Origin: Bacteroidales bacterium
GTDB taxonomy: Bacteria > Bacteroidota > Bacteroidia > Bacteroidales > P3
Assembly (NCBI GenBank): GCA_017455205.1
Contig: JAFTBM010000018.1
Span: 1 to 64,000, forward strand
Direction of reading: 5' to 3'
DNA: 64,000 nt
Part shown: piece after piece, positions 33,248 to 42,090 of the stretch
Position numbering within the stretch: position 1 is the stretch's first letter
How the letters are laid out: the number at the start of each line of letters is the position of its first letter
Position numbers and translations under genes: made by a program
The notes under the pieces: generated by a model
Told to the model about the DNA's origin: nothing
The model's input: the letters and a program-made list of their open reading frames with translations, nothing else
Databases searched by the model: none

Positions 33248-33278
33248 TTTGCAGAGTGTGGATTTTTTTGTAACTTTG
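33248..33278 (+). promoter_or_regulatory. promoter of the polyprenol-phosphate mannose synthase-like gene
   Basis: TTTG (33248-33251), a 19-bp spacer and TAACTTTG (33271-33278) match the Bacteroidota consensus well; the ATG is 38 bp beyond. Confidence 0.8.
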
Positions 33279-33315
33279 CACATCGTAACATTTCATCCAC
33301 AAAAAACCTGAAGTT

Positions 33316-34041
33316 ATGTCCGACACACTGGTCATTACCCCTACCTACAACGAGAAGGAAAACATCGAGGCCATCATCCGCAAGGTCTTCTCGCTCCCCA
33401 AGGAGTTCGATATGCTGATTGTGGAGGATAATTCGCCCGACGGCACGGCCGATATCGTCAGGCGGCTGATGCAGGAGTTCCCCGGGCGGCTTTCGATGGT
33501 GGAGCGCAAAGGGAAGCTGGGGCTGGGGACGGCCTACCTCGACGGGATGCGCTGGGGCTTGGCGCACGGCTACGACTATATGATCGAGATGGACGCCGAC
33601 TTCTCGCACAACCCCGACGACCTGGTGCACCTTTACGATGCCTGCGCCTCGGGCAAGGGCGATGTGGTGGTGGGAAGCCGCTATGTGGGCGGCAAGGTGT
33701 CGGTGGTCAATTGGCCCATCGGCAGGTTGCTGATGAGCTACTATGCCTCGAAGTATGTGCGCTTGGTGACGGGCATGCGGGTGGCCGATGCCACGGCGGG
33801 CTTCGTCTGCTGGAGCCGCCGCGTGCTGGAGAAGATGAAGTTCGACAAGGTGAAGTTCGTCGGCTACGCATTCCAGATCGAGATGAAATACACCGCCACG
33901 AGGCTCGGCTTCAAGGTCTACGAGGTGCCGATTATCTTCACCGACCGCGTGCTGGGGGTCTCGAAAATGAGCATGAAGATATTCCGCGAAGCCTTCTTCG
34001 GGGTGTTCAGTCTCCGTTGCCGCAACTGGAAGCGCTATTGA
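33316..34041 (+). CDS. polyprenol-monophosphomannose synthase-like GT2
   Basis: A 241-residue GT2 of the Dpm1 class: TLVITPTYNEKENIEAIIRK, MLIVEDNSPDGTADIV, KLGLGTAYLDGMRWGL, YMIEMDADFSHNPDDL (DAD metal site), GDVVVGSRYVGGKVSVVNWP and ADATAGFVCWSRRVLE. It makes polyprenyl-phosphate sugars used by membrane glycosyltransferases. In Bacteroidota it could feed protein O-glycosylation or the GT39-like protein in the capsule locus. It has its own promoter and is followed after about 9 bp by the methyltransferase gene. Confidence 0.9.
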   Translation: MSDTLVITPTYNEKENIEAIIRKVFSLPKEFDMLIVEDNSPDGTADIVRRLMQEFPGRLSMVERKGKLGLGTAYLDGMRWGLAHGYDYMIEMDADFSHNPDDLVHLYDACASGKGDVVVGSRYVGGKVSVVNWPIGRLLMSYYASKYVRLVTGMRVADATAGFVCWSRRVLEKMKFDKVKFVGYAFQIEMKYTATRLGFKVYEVPIIFTDRVLGVSKMSMKIFREAFFGVFSLRCRNWKRY

Positions 34042-34050
34042 GCTGTGGCT

Positions 34051-36846
34051 ATGGGCAGCGCTGTTCCCCGCGAGGAGGAGGTGAAACATAGGGTGGCACG
34101 GCAGTGGTTTGCCGCCTACGACACCGCGCCCGTGCTGGGCGACATCGACTTTGCGGTGGCGGTGCCGCAGGCTGGCGGTGCTCCCTCGCCGTTCGAGACG
34201 GAATACCTGCTCTGGGCCGAGGCCAAACGCGGCACGCAGCACGACATCTCCCATTCGCTGGCGCAACTGATTATCACCATCGGCAAGGCCCGCACCTTCG
34301 AGCAGGCGCTGCCGCCAGCATTCCTCGGCGCTTTCGACGAGGAGAAGATAGCCTTCCTGCCCTACTATCGGGTGAGCGACATCTTCTACCTCAACGACTT
34401 CAACTGGAACGTAACGCCGAGCGACCACACCACGCGCGAGTTTGCCGTGGTGGCCGACAAGGTGGCCCAGGTGCTGGGGGGCGAGGTGCTCCTCTTCCGC
34501 TTCGCTGATGATGCTGCCGAGCTGCAGGAGTTTATCCGCCGCAACTTCGTGGTCGGCAAAAGCGACCTGAGCCGCGTCCGCATCAACAAGAACAACTTCA
34601 CCACCATCTATCAGAAGTGGCGCGCCGAGGTGATGCCCACCATCGCCGTGCGCTGGGAAGAGGCCAAGAAGCAGGGCATCATCGATGCCGACTTCTACCT
34701 GGCCGACATCCTCTCGGAGCACAACTCGACGCTCCTGCAACGGCTCTACGTGCTGCTGCGCGGGCGCGAGTACGAGTTTGCCCGCCGCACCGACGACGCT
34801 ACGCTCTTCAACTCCAAACTCACCGCCGGCTTCACCGATGGGCAGGAGGCACACCGCCGCTTCTGGGCGCGCTACGACCGTCCGCCGCTGCGCGAATACT
34901 GGGACTATATCGTCGAGCGGCGCGACCTGCTGGTGCCGCAGGACGTGCGCGAGCGCAAGGGCAGCTTCTTCACCCCACAGCGCTGGGTGGAGCTCAGCCA
35001 GCAATACCTGGCCGACGAGCTGGGCGACGACTGGCAGGACCGCTACTACATCTGGGACTGCTGTGCCGGCACGGGCAACCTGCTGGCGGGGCTGACTAAC
35101 AAATACAACATCTACGCCTCCACCCTCGACCAGCAGGATGTGGACGTCATGCGCGAGCGCATACAGCACATGAACGAGGTAGTGGCTGACACCTCCGAGC
35201 GTCAGGAGAGAATAGTGGCTGACGCCTCCGAGCGTCAGGAGAGAATAGTGGCTGACGCCTCCGAGCGTCAGTATAAGGCAACGCTCGGAGGCGTTGCCCA
35301 CTTCCAGGGTGGCAGCAACCTGCTCGACAGCCATGTGTTTCAGTTCGACTTCCTCAACGACCCCTTCTTCGACGAGCGCGACCGCAAGGGCCGGCTGGTG
35401 AAGAAGAGCAAGGTGCCCGACAGCCTGCAACGCATCCTTGCCGACCCCGAGGAGCGCCGCCGCCTCGTCATCTATATCAACCCGCCCTATGCCGAGGCTA
35501 CCAATGCTCGCACGGTTACAGGCACAGGGGAAAATCGCGTAGGTCTCTCCTGCAACAATAGCACCTACGAGCGATACAAGGACATTATGGGCAAGGCCAG
35601 CAATGAGCTTTTTGCCCAATTCTTCATTCGCATATATTGCGAACTCCGGGGCTCGACGCTTGCAGAATTTTCAAAGTTGAAAATTCTGCAAGCGTCGAGT
35701 TTCCGCGAGTTCCGCAAGGTATTTCGTGCGAAGCTTGGAAGATTCTTCTTGGTTCCCGCCAACACGTTTGATAACGTCAGGGGGGAATTCCCCATAGGCT
35801 TCTTCATTTGGCACACGACCATTGAGCATGACATTGGGGATGAGGTGGGTGATGTATACAATAGAGAAGGTGATTATATCGGGCAAAAACACTGCTTTAC
35901 AACTGGTGGCGAACAGATGCTTAATCGATGGTTGGATACGTTCAAGAGTGGAGCATCAGCTATACCTATTGGCTATATGCCCAGTTCCCCGTCAGACTTT
36001 CAGCATAACAATCAGTTGTGTATTCTCTCTAAACCACAGCAGAGATATTGCTATATTATAACGAGAGAAAATGTGAGGCTGATGACCATTTATCATTCTG
36101 TGCGCCACTGCATAGATGCTACGTGGCTGAACGACCGCGACCAGTTCCTTTACCCCAATGACGGATGGCGGGAGGACTATGAGTTTCAGACCGACTGCCT
36201 AGTCTTTACCCTCTTCCACGGGCAGAACCGCATCAGCGGGAGCACGGGCGGCTCGCCCGTGACACAGGCCGGCGGCCTGTGCTCCCAGAACCACTGGATC
36301 CCCTTCACCGAGGAGGAGGTGGGTGCCCGCGAGCGTTTCGACAGCCACCTGATGAGCGACTACCTGCGGGGGGTGCTGCCAGCGGCGACGGCGAAGCAGC
36401 CGGCGGCGGGAACGCTTTTCGACGGGGAGGAAAGTCAGAATAGTCAGAGTAGTCAGAAAAATCAGAGTAATCAGAATAATCGGTATGTGCCGCTGGAGCA
36501 TCTGTCGGCGGAGGCTGCGGCGGTGATGGATGCGGGGAGGGAGCTGTGGAGGTACTACCACCAGTGTGCGGGCACTGGGAGCACGGGCGGCTCGCCCGTG
36601 GCAGGGGATACAGGCCGCTGGCCTGTGGTACGGGCGAGCCGCCCGTACTCCCCGAACGCCAGCTTCTACGACATCCGCCTCTTCTTCCAAGGCACCAAGA
36701 CCACCAAGGGGGGCAAGGAGCAGATGTACCCCGACAGCGATGACCCCCGCTATCGGGAGCTGATAGCCGCCCTGCGCACTGCCCAGCGGGCGCTGGCACA
36801 GCACATCGCGCCGAAGGTCTACGCCTACGGCTTCCTGCGGCAATAG
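34051..36846 (+). CDS. large restriction-modification-like DNA methyltransferase carrying palindromic inserts
   Basis: About 931 residues. The N-terminus has FETEYLLWAEAKRGTQHD, an E..-x-E-A-K core like PD-(D/E)XK nucleases. Near residues 330-345 YYIWDCCAGTGNLLAGL is methyltransferase motif I, preceded by KGSFFTPQRWV; IYINPPYAEA near 475 is the N6-adenine NPPY motif. A single chain with nuclease-like, methylase and target-recognition parts suggests a type IIG-like enzyme. Several palindromes lie inside the frame (35182-35296, 35652-35699, 36238-36286, 36577-36652) without breaking it, and a Gln/Asn/Ser-rich stretch is at 36430-36485. The GTG at 34045 is an alternative start. Confidence 0.75.
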   Translation: MGSAVPREEEVKHRVARQWFAAYDTAPVLGDIDFAVAVPQAGGAPSPFETEYLLWAEAKRGTQHDISHSLAQLIITIGKARTFEQALPPAFLGAFDEEKIAFLPYYRVSDIFYLNDFNWNVTPSDHTTREFAVVADKVAQVLGGEVLLFRFADDAAELQEFIRRNFVVGKSDLSRVRINKNNFTTIYQKWRAEVMPTIAVRWEEAKKQGIIDADFYLADILSEHNSTLLQRLYVLLRGREYEFARRTDDATLFNSKLTAGFTDGQEAHRRFWARYDRPPLREYWDYIVERRDLLVPQDVRERKGSFFTPQRWVELSQQYLADELGDDWQDRYYIWDCCAGTGNLLAGLTNKYNIYASTLDQQDVDVMRERIQHMNEVVADTSERQERIVADASERQERIVADASERQYKATLGGVAHFQGGSNLLDSHVFQFDFLNDPFFDERDRKGRLVKKSKVPDSLQRILADPEERRRLVIYINPPYAEATNARTVTGTGENRVGLSCNNSTYERYKDIMGKASNELFAQFFIRIYCELRGSTLAEFSKLKILQASSFREFRKVFRAKLGRFFLVPANTFDNVRGEFPIGFFIWHTTIEHDIGDEVGDVYNREGDYIGQKHCFTTGGEQMLNRWLDTFKSGASAIPIGYMPSSPSDFQHNNQLCILSKPQQRYCYIITRENVRLMTIYHSVRHCIDATWLNDRDQFLYPNDGWREDYEFQTDCLVFTLFHGQNRISGSTGGSPVTQAGGLCSQNHWIPFTEEEVGARERFDSHLMSDYLRGVLPAATAKQPAAGTLFDGEESQNSQSSQKNQSNQNNRYVPLEHLSAEAAAVMDAGRELWRYYHQCAGTGSTGGSPVAGDTGRWPVVRASRPYSPNASFYDIRLFFQGTKTTKGGKEQMYPDSDDPRYRELIAALRTAQRALAQHIAPKVYAYGFLRQ
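35182..35296. repeat. three in-frame 33-bp repeats and a related dyad in the methyltransferase gene
   Basis: Units start at 35182, 35215 and 35248 and each encodes VAD(T/A)SERQERI. They are followed by CAACGCTCGGAGGCGTTG at 35279-35296, the exact reverse complement of the intergenic dyad at 1222-1239. The insert lies between methylase motif I and NPPY. Confidence 0.9.
35652..35699. repeat. perfect 23-bp inverted repeat inside the methyltransferase gene
   Basis: Positions 35652-35674 and 35677-35699 are perfect reverse complements around a 2-nt centre (AG). They encode STLAEFSKLKILQAS without breaking the frame. In mRNA this would form a very strong hairpin in the middle of a gene. Confidence 0.95.
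36238..36286. repeat. clustered palindrome encoding GSTGGSPV (copy 1)
   Basis: Outer arms GGGAGCAC/GTGCTCCC (36238-36245, 36279-36286) enclose two hairpins, ACGGGCG-gct-CGCCCGT (36244-36260) and ACAGGCC-ggc-GGCCTGT (36264-36280). It is a cloverleaf-like unit inside the coding frame. Confidence 0.9.
36577..36652. repeat. clustered palindrome encoding GSTGGSPV (copy 2, longer)
   Basis: The same left arm as copy 1, a central ACAGGCC-gct-GGCCTGT hairpin, and a right arm that is an inverted copy of the left arm. It encodes GSTGGSPVAGDTGRWPVV and then RASRPYSPN in frame. Confidence 0.9.
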
Positions 36847-36894
36847 GCAAAGAGAGATTAACCCAATAAATAACCCTAAAAAAACACAAACATT

Positions 36895-38049
36895 ATGGCA
36901 CAAAGATTTATCCTCAACGAAGTGTCCTACTTCGGGGCTGGCGCACGCAAAGAGCTGCCCGGGGTGCTGAACCGCATGGGTTTGAAGAAAGCCCTCGTCT
37001 GCTCCGACAAGGGGCTCATCAAGGTGGGCACCACCGCCATGGTTACGGAGATACTGGACGGCATCCATTTCCCCTACGAGGTCTTTTCGGAGATCAAGCC
37101 CAACCCGACCGTCAGCAACGTCAAGCAGGGCGTGGCGGCCTTCAAAGCCTCGGGAGCCGACTGCATCATCGCCATCGGTGGTGGCTCGTCGATGGACACG
37201 GCCAAAGGCATCGGCATCGTGGCCAACAACCCCGAGTTTTCCGATGTGGTGAGCCTCGAAGGTGTGGCTCCCACCAAGCACAAGAGTGTGCCCATCATTG
37301 CGCTGCCCACCACAGCCGGTACAGGTGCCGAGGTAACCATCAACTACGTCATCATCGACGAGCAGCGTCAGGCCAAGATGGTCTGCGTGGACCCCAACGA
37401 CATTCCGGCAGTGGCCATCGTAGACCCCGAGCTGATGTACTCCCTGCCCAAGAGCCTCACTGCCGCCACTGGTATGGATGCCCTGACCCACGCCATTGAG
37501 GGCTACATTACCAAAGGCGCCTGGGTGATGTCGGACATGTATGAGCTGCAGGCCATCAAGATGATTGCCGAGAACCTACCGCTGGCCGTTGAGGAGCCGA
37601 CCAACCCCGTGGGCCGCGAAGGCATGGCTCTGGCACAATATATCGCCGCCCAGGCCTTCTCCAACGTAGGCCTCGGACTGGTACACGGCATGGCTCACCC
37701 GATGGGGTCGCTCCACGACATTCCCCACGGAGTGGCCAACGCCCTGCTGCTGCCCACCATCATGGAATTCAACATGCCCAAGTGCATCGAGAAATTCGGC
37801 GTGATAGCCCGCACCATGGGAGTGGACACCACGGGTATGACGGCAGAGCAGGCCGCCCAGGCTGCCGTGGATGCGGTGCGTCGGCTTGCCATCCGAGTGG
37901 GCATTCCGCAGACGCTCACCGAGCTCGGCATCAAGGAATCGGACATTCCCGCGTTGGCTGCCCAGGCGATTGCCGACGTCTGCACGCCAGGCAACCCGCG
38001 CGACGTAACCGAGGCCGAGATTGTGGAGCTCTACAAGAAAGTGCTGTAA
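36895..38049 (+). CDS. fucO: iron-containing alcohol dehydrogenase, FucO-like (lactaldehyde reductase)
   Basis: A 384-residue group III dehydrogenase. IAIGGGSSMDTAKGIGI is the NAD site, ALPTTAGTGAEVT the substrate loop, and GMDALTHAIEGY, LVHGMAHPMGS and DIPHGVANALLLP carry the metal-binding His residues. Sequence is close to FucO, which reduces lactaldehyde to 1,2-propanediol in fucose or rhamnose breakdown. No other fucose genes are nearby, so a wider role is possible. It ends in a hairpin terminator. Confidence 0.85.
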   Translation: MAQRFILNEVSYFGAGARKELPGVLNRMGLKKALVCSDKGLIKVGTTAMVTEILDGIHFPYEVFSEIKPNPTVSNVKQGVAAFKASGADCIIAIGGGSSMDTAKGIGIVANNPEFSDVVSLEGVAPTKHKSVPIIALPTTAGTGAEVTINYVIIDEQRQAKMVCVDPNDIPAVAIVDPELMYSLPKSLTAATGMDALTHAIEGYITKGAWVMSDMYELQAIKMIAENLPLAVEEPTNPVGREGMALAQYIAAQAFSNVGLGLVHGMAHPMGSLHDIPHGVANALLLPTIMEFNMPKCIEKFGVIARTMGVDTTGMTAEQAAQAAVDAVRRLAIRVGIPQTLTELGIKESDIPALAAQAIADVCTPGNPRDVTEAEIVELYKKVL

Positions 38050-38079
38050 GGGGGCATCCCATCACCAGACAGACAACCG

Positions 38080-38113
38080 TGCAGGCACCGAAGGAGAGTG
38101 CCTGCATGGTTTT
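38080..38113 (+). terminator. hairpin terminator after fucO
   Basis: TGCAGGCAC (38080-38088) pairs with GTGCCTGCA (38098-38106) over a 9-nt loop, followed by TGGTTTTA. It lies 30 bp after the fucO stop. Confidence 0.7.
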
Positions 38114-38141
38114 ATGCTGAACATACACATACAGACAGGAT

Positions 38142-40130
38142 ATGAGGAAAATAGCGATACTAATGGCTGCCCTGCTGGGGGTGGCGATGCAGGAAGCGGC
38201 GGCGCAGGAGCAGCTGCTGCGGTGGGACCAGCTGATGGATGGGAAACTATACCCGCAGAGGGAAGCCTCGGGATTTCAGTTTGCACCCGATGGGAAGACG
38301 GTAACCTACCGCAAAGCTGATGGTTACTATGCCTTCGATGGCAAGAATGAGTACAAGATGGACGAAGAGCAGGTGGGGAAGTGGAGGAAAGCGAAGGCGG
38401 GAGAGGACGAGCGGGTGGAGATAGAGGAGGGAAGCCTCTATGTGGACGGCAAACTGGTAGAGCGTGGCGATGGCTACAACATAGTGCTGGGTGAGAGCGT
38501 CCACCGCAACGAGTTTGGCATCAGTGGAGGCTTGTTCTGGTCGCCCAAGCAGAACAGGCTGGCCTTCTATCGCATGGATCAGAGCATGGTGAAGGACTAC
38601 CCTATCGTCGACACAAAGGCCCGCGAAGCCGAGGTGAAGAACATCAAATATCCTATGGCCGGAATGAAGAGCCACGAGGTGGAGGTGGGCGTGTGGGACG
38701 TGAAGGCAGAACGGCTCGTCTATCTTCAAACGAGGCGTGACACCACCGTCCACGAGCGCGAGATGTACCTCACCAACATCGCTTGGAGTCCCGACGAGCG
38801 GTACGTCTACATAGCCAAAGTGAACCGCGAGCAGAACCACATGTGGCTGGAGCAGTATGATGCCGTCAGTGGCCAGCTGGTGAAGGTACTCTTCGAGGAG
38901 GAGAACCCCCGCTATGTGGAGCCCTGCGAGCCGATGATATTCACCCCCAAAGGCGACCAGTTCCTGTGGTTCTCCATGCGCGATGGCTACAAACACCTGT
39001 ACCTCTACAAAGCCGACGGCACGCTGGTGAAGCAGCTGACCAAGGGTGAATATGAGGTGGAAGGCTTCATCCAGTTCGACAAGCGAGGCGAGAGCATCTT
39101 CATCTACGCCAACAAAGACAACTTGGCAGGGCGCGATGCCTACCGCGTGAACCTCAAAAGCGGGAAAATGGAGTGCCTCACCACGACCGAGAATGGTCGG
39201 CATGGCACTCACAATGTGGCAATCAATGAGCAGGGCACAGTGTGGGTTGATCTGTGGAGCAGTGTCAGCGTGCCTATGCGAGCCGACCTGTGCGATTGGA
39301 AGCACAAGAATCCAGTACACACCTTTTTCGCGTCGGATAATCCCCTCAAGGACTATGCCATGCCCACCGTGAAACTTGGCACCATCAAGGCCGCCGATGG
39401 CGAGACTGACCTCTACTACCGCCTCATTACCCCGCCCGATATGAAGTCAGGAGAGAGGTATCCCACGCTGGTATATGTCTACGGAGGTCCGCATAGCCAG
39501 CTGGTTACCGACAGCTGGCTGGGGGGAGGCAACCTCTACTTTGCCTACCTCGCACAGCAGGGCTATGTGGTCTTCACACTCGACAACCGAGGGACAGACC
39601 ATCGGGGGTTTGAGTTCGAAAGCTGCACCCACCGCCACCTTGGCGAGATTGAGCTGGCCGACCAAATGGAAGGGGTGAAGTTCCTCAAGAGCCTGCCCTA
39701 CGTGGACACCGCACGCATGGGCGTGGAGGGCTGGAGCTTCGGCGGCTTTATGACCATCACCATGAAGCTGGCGCACCCAGAAGTGTTCAAGGTGGGCTGT
39801 GCCGGTGGCCCGGTCATCGACTGGAAGTGGTACGAAATCATGTACGGCGAGCGCTATATGGACACGCCGCAGGAGAACCCCGAAGGCTATGAGGCTGCCA
39901 GCCTGCTGGGCAAGGCTGGAAACCTCGATGGGCACCTGCTGGTCATCCACGGGGCGGAGGACAACACAGTGGTGTGGCAGCACTCGCTGGAGTTCATCGA
40001 GCGGTGCATCAACCGTGGCAAACAGGTGGATTACTTCGTCTACCCCCACCATGAGCACAACGTGCGTGGGCGCGAGCGGCTGCACCTCTACCAGAAGATG
40101 TTCCAATACTACGAGACCTATCTGAAATGA
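38142..40130 (+). CDS. S9 family peptidase, dipeptidyl-peptidase IV-like
   Basis: 662 residues: a signal peptide (MRKIAILMAALLGVAM, cleavage near QEAAAQ), an N-terminal beta-propeller and a C-terminal alpha/beta hydrolase. EGWSFGGFM gives the nucleophile Ser532, HGAEDNTV Asp607 and YPHHEHNV His639. TLVYVYGGPHSQLV and FTLDNRGTDHRG fit the oxyanion area of DPP-IV. It should remove Xaa-Pro dipeptides in the periplasm or at the surface. It is somewhat shorter than DPP-IV proteins of about 720 residues. Confidence 0.9.
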   Translation: MRKIAILMAALLGVAMQEAAAQEQLLRWDQLMDGKLYPQREASGFQFAPDGKTVTYRKADGYYAFDGKNEYKMDEEQVGKWRKAKAGEDERVEIEEGSLYVDGKLVERGDGYNIVLGESVHRNEFGISGGLFWSPKQNRLAFYRMDQSMVKDYPIVDTKAREAEVKNIKYPMAGMKSHEVEVGVWDVKAERLVYLQTRRDTTVHEREMYLTNIAWSPDERYVYIAKVNREQNHMWLEQYDAVSGQLVKVLFEEENPRYVEPCEPMIFTPKGDQFLWFSMRDGYKHLYLYKADGTLVKQLTKGEYEVEGFIQFDKRGESIFIYANKDNLAGRDAYRVNLKSGKMECLTTTENGRHGTHNVAINEQGTVWVDLWSSVSVPMRADLCDWKHKNPVHTFFASDNPLKDYAMPTVKLGTIKAADGETDLYYRLITPPDMKSGERYPTLVYVYGGPHSQLVTDSWLGGGNLYFAYLAQQGYVVFTLDNRGTDHRGFEFESCTHRHLGEIELADQMEGVKFLKSLPYVDTARMGVEGWSFGGFMTITMKLAHPEVFKVGCAGGPVIDWKWYEIMYGERYMDTPQENPEGYEAASLLGKAGNLDGHLLVIHGAEDNTVVWQHSLEFIERCINRGKQVDYFVYPHHEHNVRGRERLHLYQKMFQYYETYLK

Positions 40131-40155
40131 GGGTTGATTGTAATAGTCATGGTTT

Positions 40156-40450
40156 ATTAGAAATTTCGCTGTGGGGAAGAATTTCTTCTTGTGGTGGCAG
40201 AATTTTCAATTCTCAATTTTCCATTTTCCATTGGGACTTGGTCCGTGTCATCTCCGTGTCATCTCCGTGTCAAGTCCGTGTCACCTCCGAGTGGAGTCGG
40301 ACCATACACGGACTTAACACGGACTATGCACGGAGCAAACACGGCGGAAATCCCTACCGAGGTTCCCTAATTCATACGTTCATTAGCCTGGGATAGTTCC
40401 CTCAAAAACCTTGCATTTACTGCTCTTGGCGATGATTGTAAGCCTAAACG
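40156..40450. repeat. class B dispersed element, copy 1
   Basis: It runs from an ATTAG-AAAT-CGCTGTGGGGAAGA stretch through AATTTTCAATTCTCAATTTT, then four CCGTGTCA units and four ACACGGAC-type units in opposite orientation, each at about 11-nt spacing, to GATTGTAAGCCTAAACGT. The same order is found at 46474-46728. The ACACGGA core recalls the TACGGA core of class A. No gene is supported in 40131-40580. Confidence 0.8.
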
Positions 40451-40503
40451 TCGAAGCTGCTATTAGGTTGATTTATATAAGATTATGTGGTGATAGAAAA
40501 ATA

Positions 40504-40536
40504 TTGCGTAGGTGTGGGTAAAAAAGTGTAACTTTG
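40504..40536 (+). promoter_or_regulatory. promoter of the lipoprotein gene
   Basis: TTG at 40504-40506, 22 bp, then TAACTTTG (40529-40536) 44 bp before the ATG. The -7 box is good; the spacing is slightly long. Confidence 0.65.
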
Positions 40537-40580
40537 CAAAACGAAAGAGAACATCAACAATCCAAAAAAACAATGCAATT

Positions 40581-41351
40581 ATGAAAAAGACATTATCGTT
40601 GCTGGCAGCAGCTGTGTGTGGAACAATGATGCTTGTGGCGTGCGACCCAGAGGAACTTGTGAAAGAGATTATCGAGGAGAACAGTGGCAATGTGAGCATG
40701 GTGGCTGCTAACGGCAGCCAGCTTGATGACCAGCAGTACAAGAATGGCGACACGGTGAAGCTGGGCACGGTGCTTTGTGGAACGTCGGATGACGGTGTGG
40801 TGAGGGTGGTTGGCATCCGTGGGTCGCTGCTTGATGAACAGCGGTTCGAGGGTAACAACTTCCCAGTGATCAACATCAACCTCACGGGCAACGGTGGAGA
40901 GGGTACATACAATGTGTCGCTGCCGATAGACAATCTTGACTTCCTCAACAGCATAGCCAGCTGGGGTGGTATCGGCCATGCTTCCGACACCATGTCGAGC
41001 AGCTACAACTTCCTGTTTCTTGCGGTAAGCAATGACAGCTACTATTTGGCGAAAGAGGCCGAGGTGGAGGTAACGGAGATGGGTGAAGTGGGTGGCCAAG
41101 TGAAAGGGGAGATTAAGAATGCGGTGTGCAAATACATCACGTCGGCAAAGATTAACCACATACATGATTTGAAGACTGCTATTCAGAATGCAGAGTCCAA
41201 CCCAGAGGAGGCTGCTGCAGCTGCTACCGAGTTGGCCACCATAAATGTAGACACTTACTTCCCAGAGATAACATTCAATGGCAGCTTCTCGGCACTGCGT
41301 GCTGATATATCGGGCTATGCCAGAGCCATCTCGAGGCTGAATGAGGAGTAA
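40581..41351 (+). CDS. lipoprotein of unknown function
   Basis: 256 residues starting MKKTLSLLAAAVCGTMM and a lipobox LVAC, with Asp-Pro-Glu-Glu after the Cys. In Bacteroidota this kind of acidic start (lipoprotein export signal) favours transport to the cell surface. The rest has no family I recognise; parts around residues 45-130 look beta-rich and the end is helical. Its stop overlaps the next start by 11 bp, so it is probably made with the two outer-membrane proteins that follow. I set the start at the ATG directly before the signal peptide. Confidence 0.75.
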   Translation: MKKTLSLLAAAVCGTMMLVACDPEELVKEIIEENSGNVSMVAANGSQLDDQQYKNGDTVKLGTVLCGTSDDGVVRVVGIRGSLLDEQRFEGNNFPVININLTGNGGEGTYNVSLPIDNLDFLNSIASWGGIGHASDTMSSSYNFLFLAVSNDSYYLAKEAEVEVTEMGEVGGQVKGEIKNAVCKYITSAKINHIHDLKTAIQNAESNPEEAAAAATELATINVDTYFPEITFNGSFSALRADISGYARAISRLNEE

Positions 41352-42090
41352 GCTTGCAGTAGGCTTATGGATGGTGGCGGCAATAGTGAATGCTGCCACA
41401 GCACAGAATAGTTTTTCCGCCCATGACGCTCGGAGCAGTGGCATGGGCGGATGTTTTTCGGTGGACACCGTGGGAAACCATGTGCGGCTTGCCTATCGGC
41501 AGCCGTTTGGTTTAGGCACGGTGGCCGATAAGCACATAGATGGTGCGTTGAGGCTGAAGGGTGGGGGAGTGGCTATGGCGAGCTATACACATCATGGCAG
41601 TAGCGATTACTACAGGCAGCAGGCCTTGATGGGATATGGGCTGCGGCTGGCAAGCTGGCTGCGTGGTGGTACGCGAATTGGTTTTCATCGGGTTGCGACC
41701 TCGTCTCCCTATTATGAGCCACAATGGAATGTGGTCGGCGAGGCTTATCTCCTGGCGAGGGTGGCAGGAAAGGTTAGGTTTGCTCTGCTGTTAGGTACAC
41801 ATCCAGAAGGAGGTGAACCCAACAGGCGAGGAACGCTGCAGGTGGGTTATTCGCTGCCACAGGTAGAAATAGTGGCGGAAGCAGAAGCGACCGACAAGGT
41901 GCGGGTTAGGGTAGGAGCAGAGTATAACTACAGGGAGGTGGTGTTTCTGCGGGCAGGAGTAGCAACAGGGCCTGTGGTAGCCACCTGCGGCGTGGGGCTG
42001 AAATACAAGTATTTCAGCTTCGACTTCGGAGTAGAGTCTCACAACATATTGGGTTTATCCCCTCACACATCGCTCACGCTATGGCTATGA
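41341..42090 (+). CDS. outer-membrane beta-barrel-like protein
   Basis: 249 residues: a signal peptide (LAVGLWMVAAIVNAATAQ), then alternating short strands with many Gly and aromatic residues (for example GVAMASYTHHGSSDYY, RVRVGAEYNYREVVFLRAGVAT) and a last strand ending in TLWL with a hydrophobic terminal residue. This is the look of a small barrel, possibly PorV/PorQ-like. It overlaps both neighbours, which argues for a joint role. Confidence 0.65.
   Translation: MRSKLAVGLWMVAAIVNAATAQNSFSAHDARSSGMGGCFSVDTVGNHVRLAYRQPFGLGTVADKHIDGALRLKGGGVAMASYTHHGSSDYYRQQALMGYGLRLASWLRGGTRIGFHRVATSSPYYEPQWNVVGEAYLLARVAGKVRFALLLGTHPEGGEPNRRGTLQVGYSLPQVEIVAEAEATDKVRVRVGAEYNYREVVFLRAGVATGPVVATCGVGLKYKYFSFDFGVESHNILGLSPHTSLTLWL

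Noticed and set aside
33187..35619. An 810-codon open frame on the minus strand
   Set aside because: It lies wholly antisense to the Dpm1-like and methyltransferase genes, whose motifs are clear. Its own product is rich in Val, Leu, His and Ala with no family motifs, as expected from GC-rich antisense codons.
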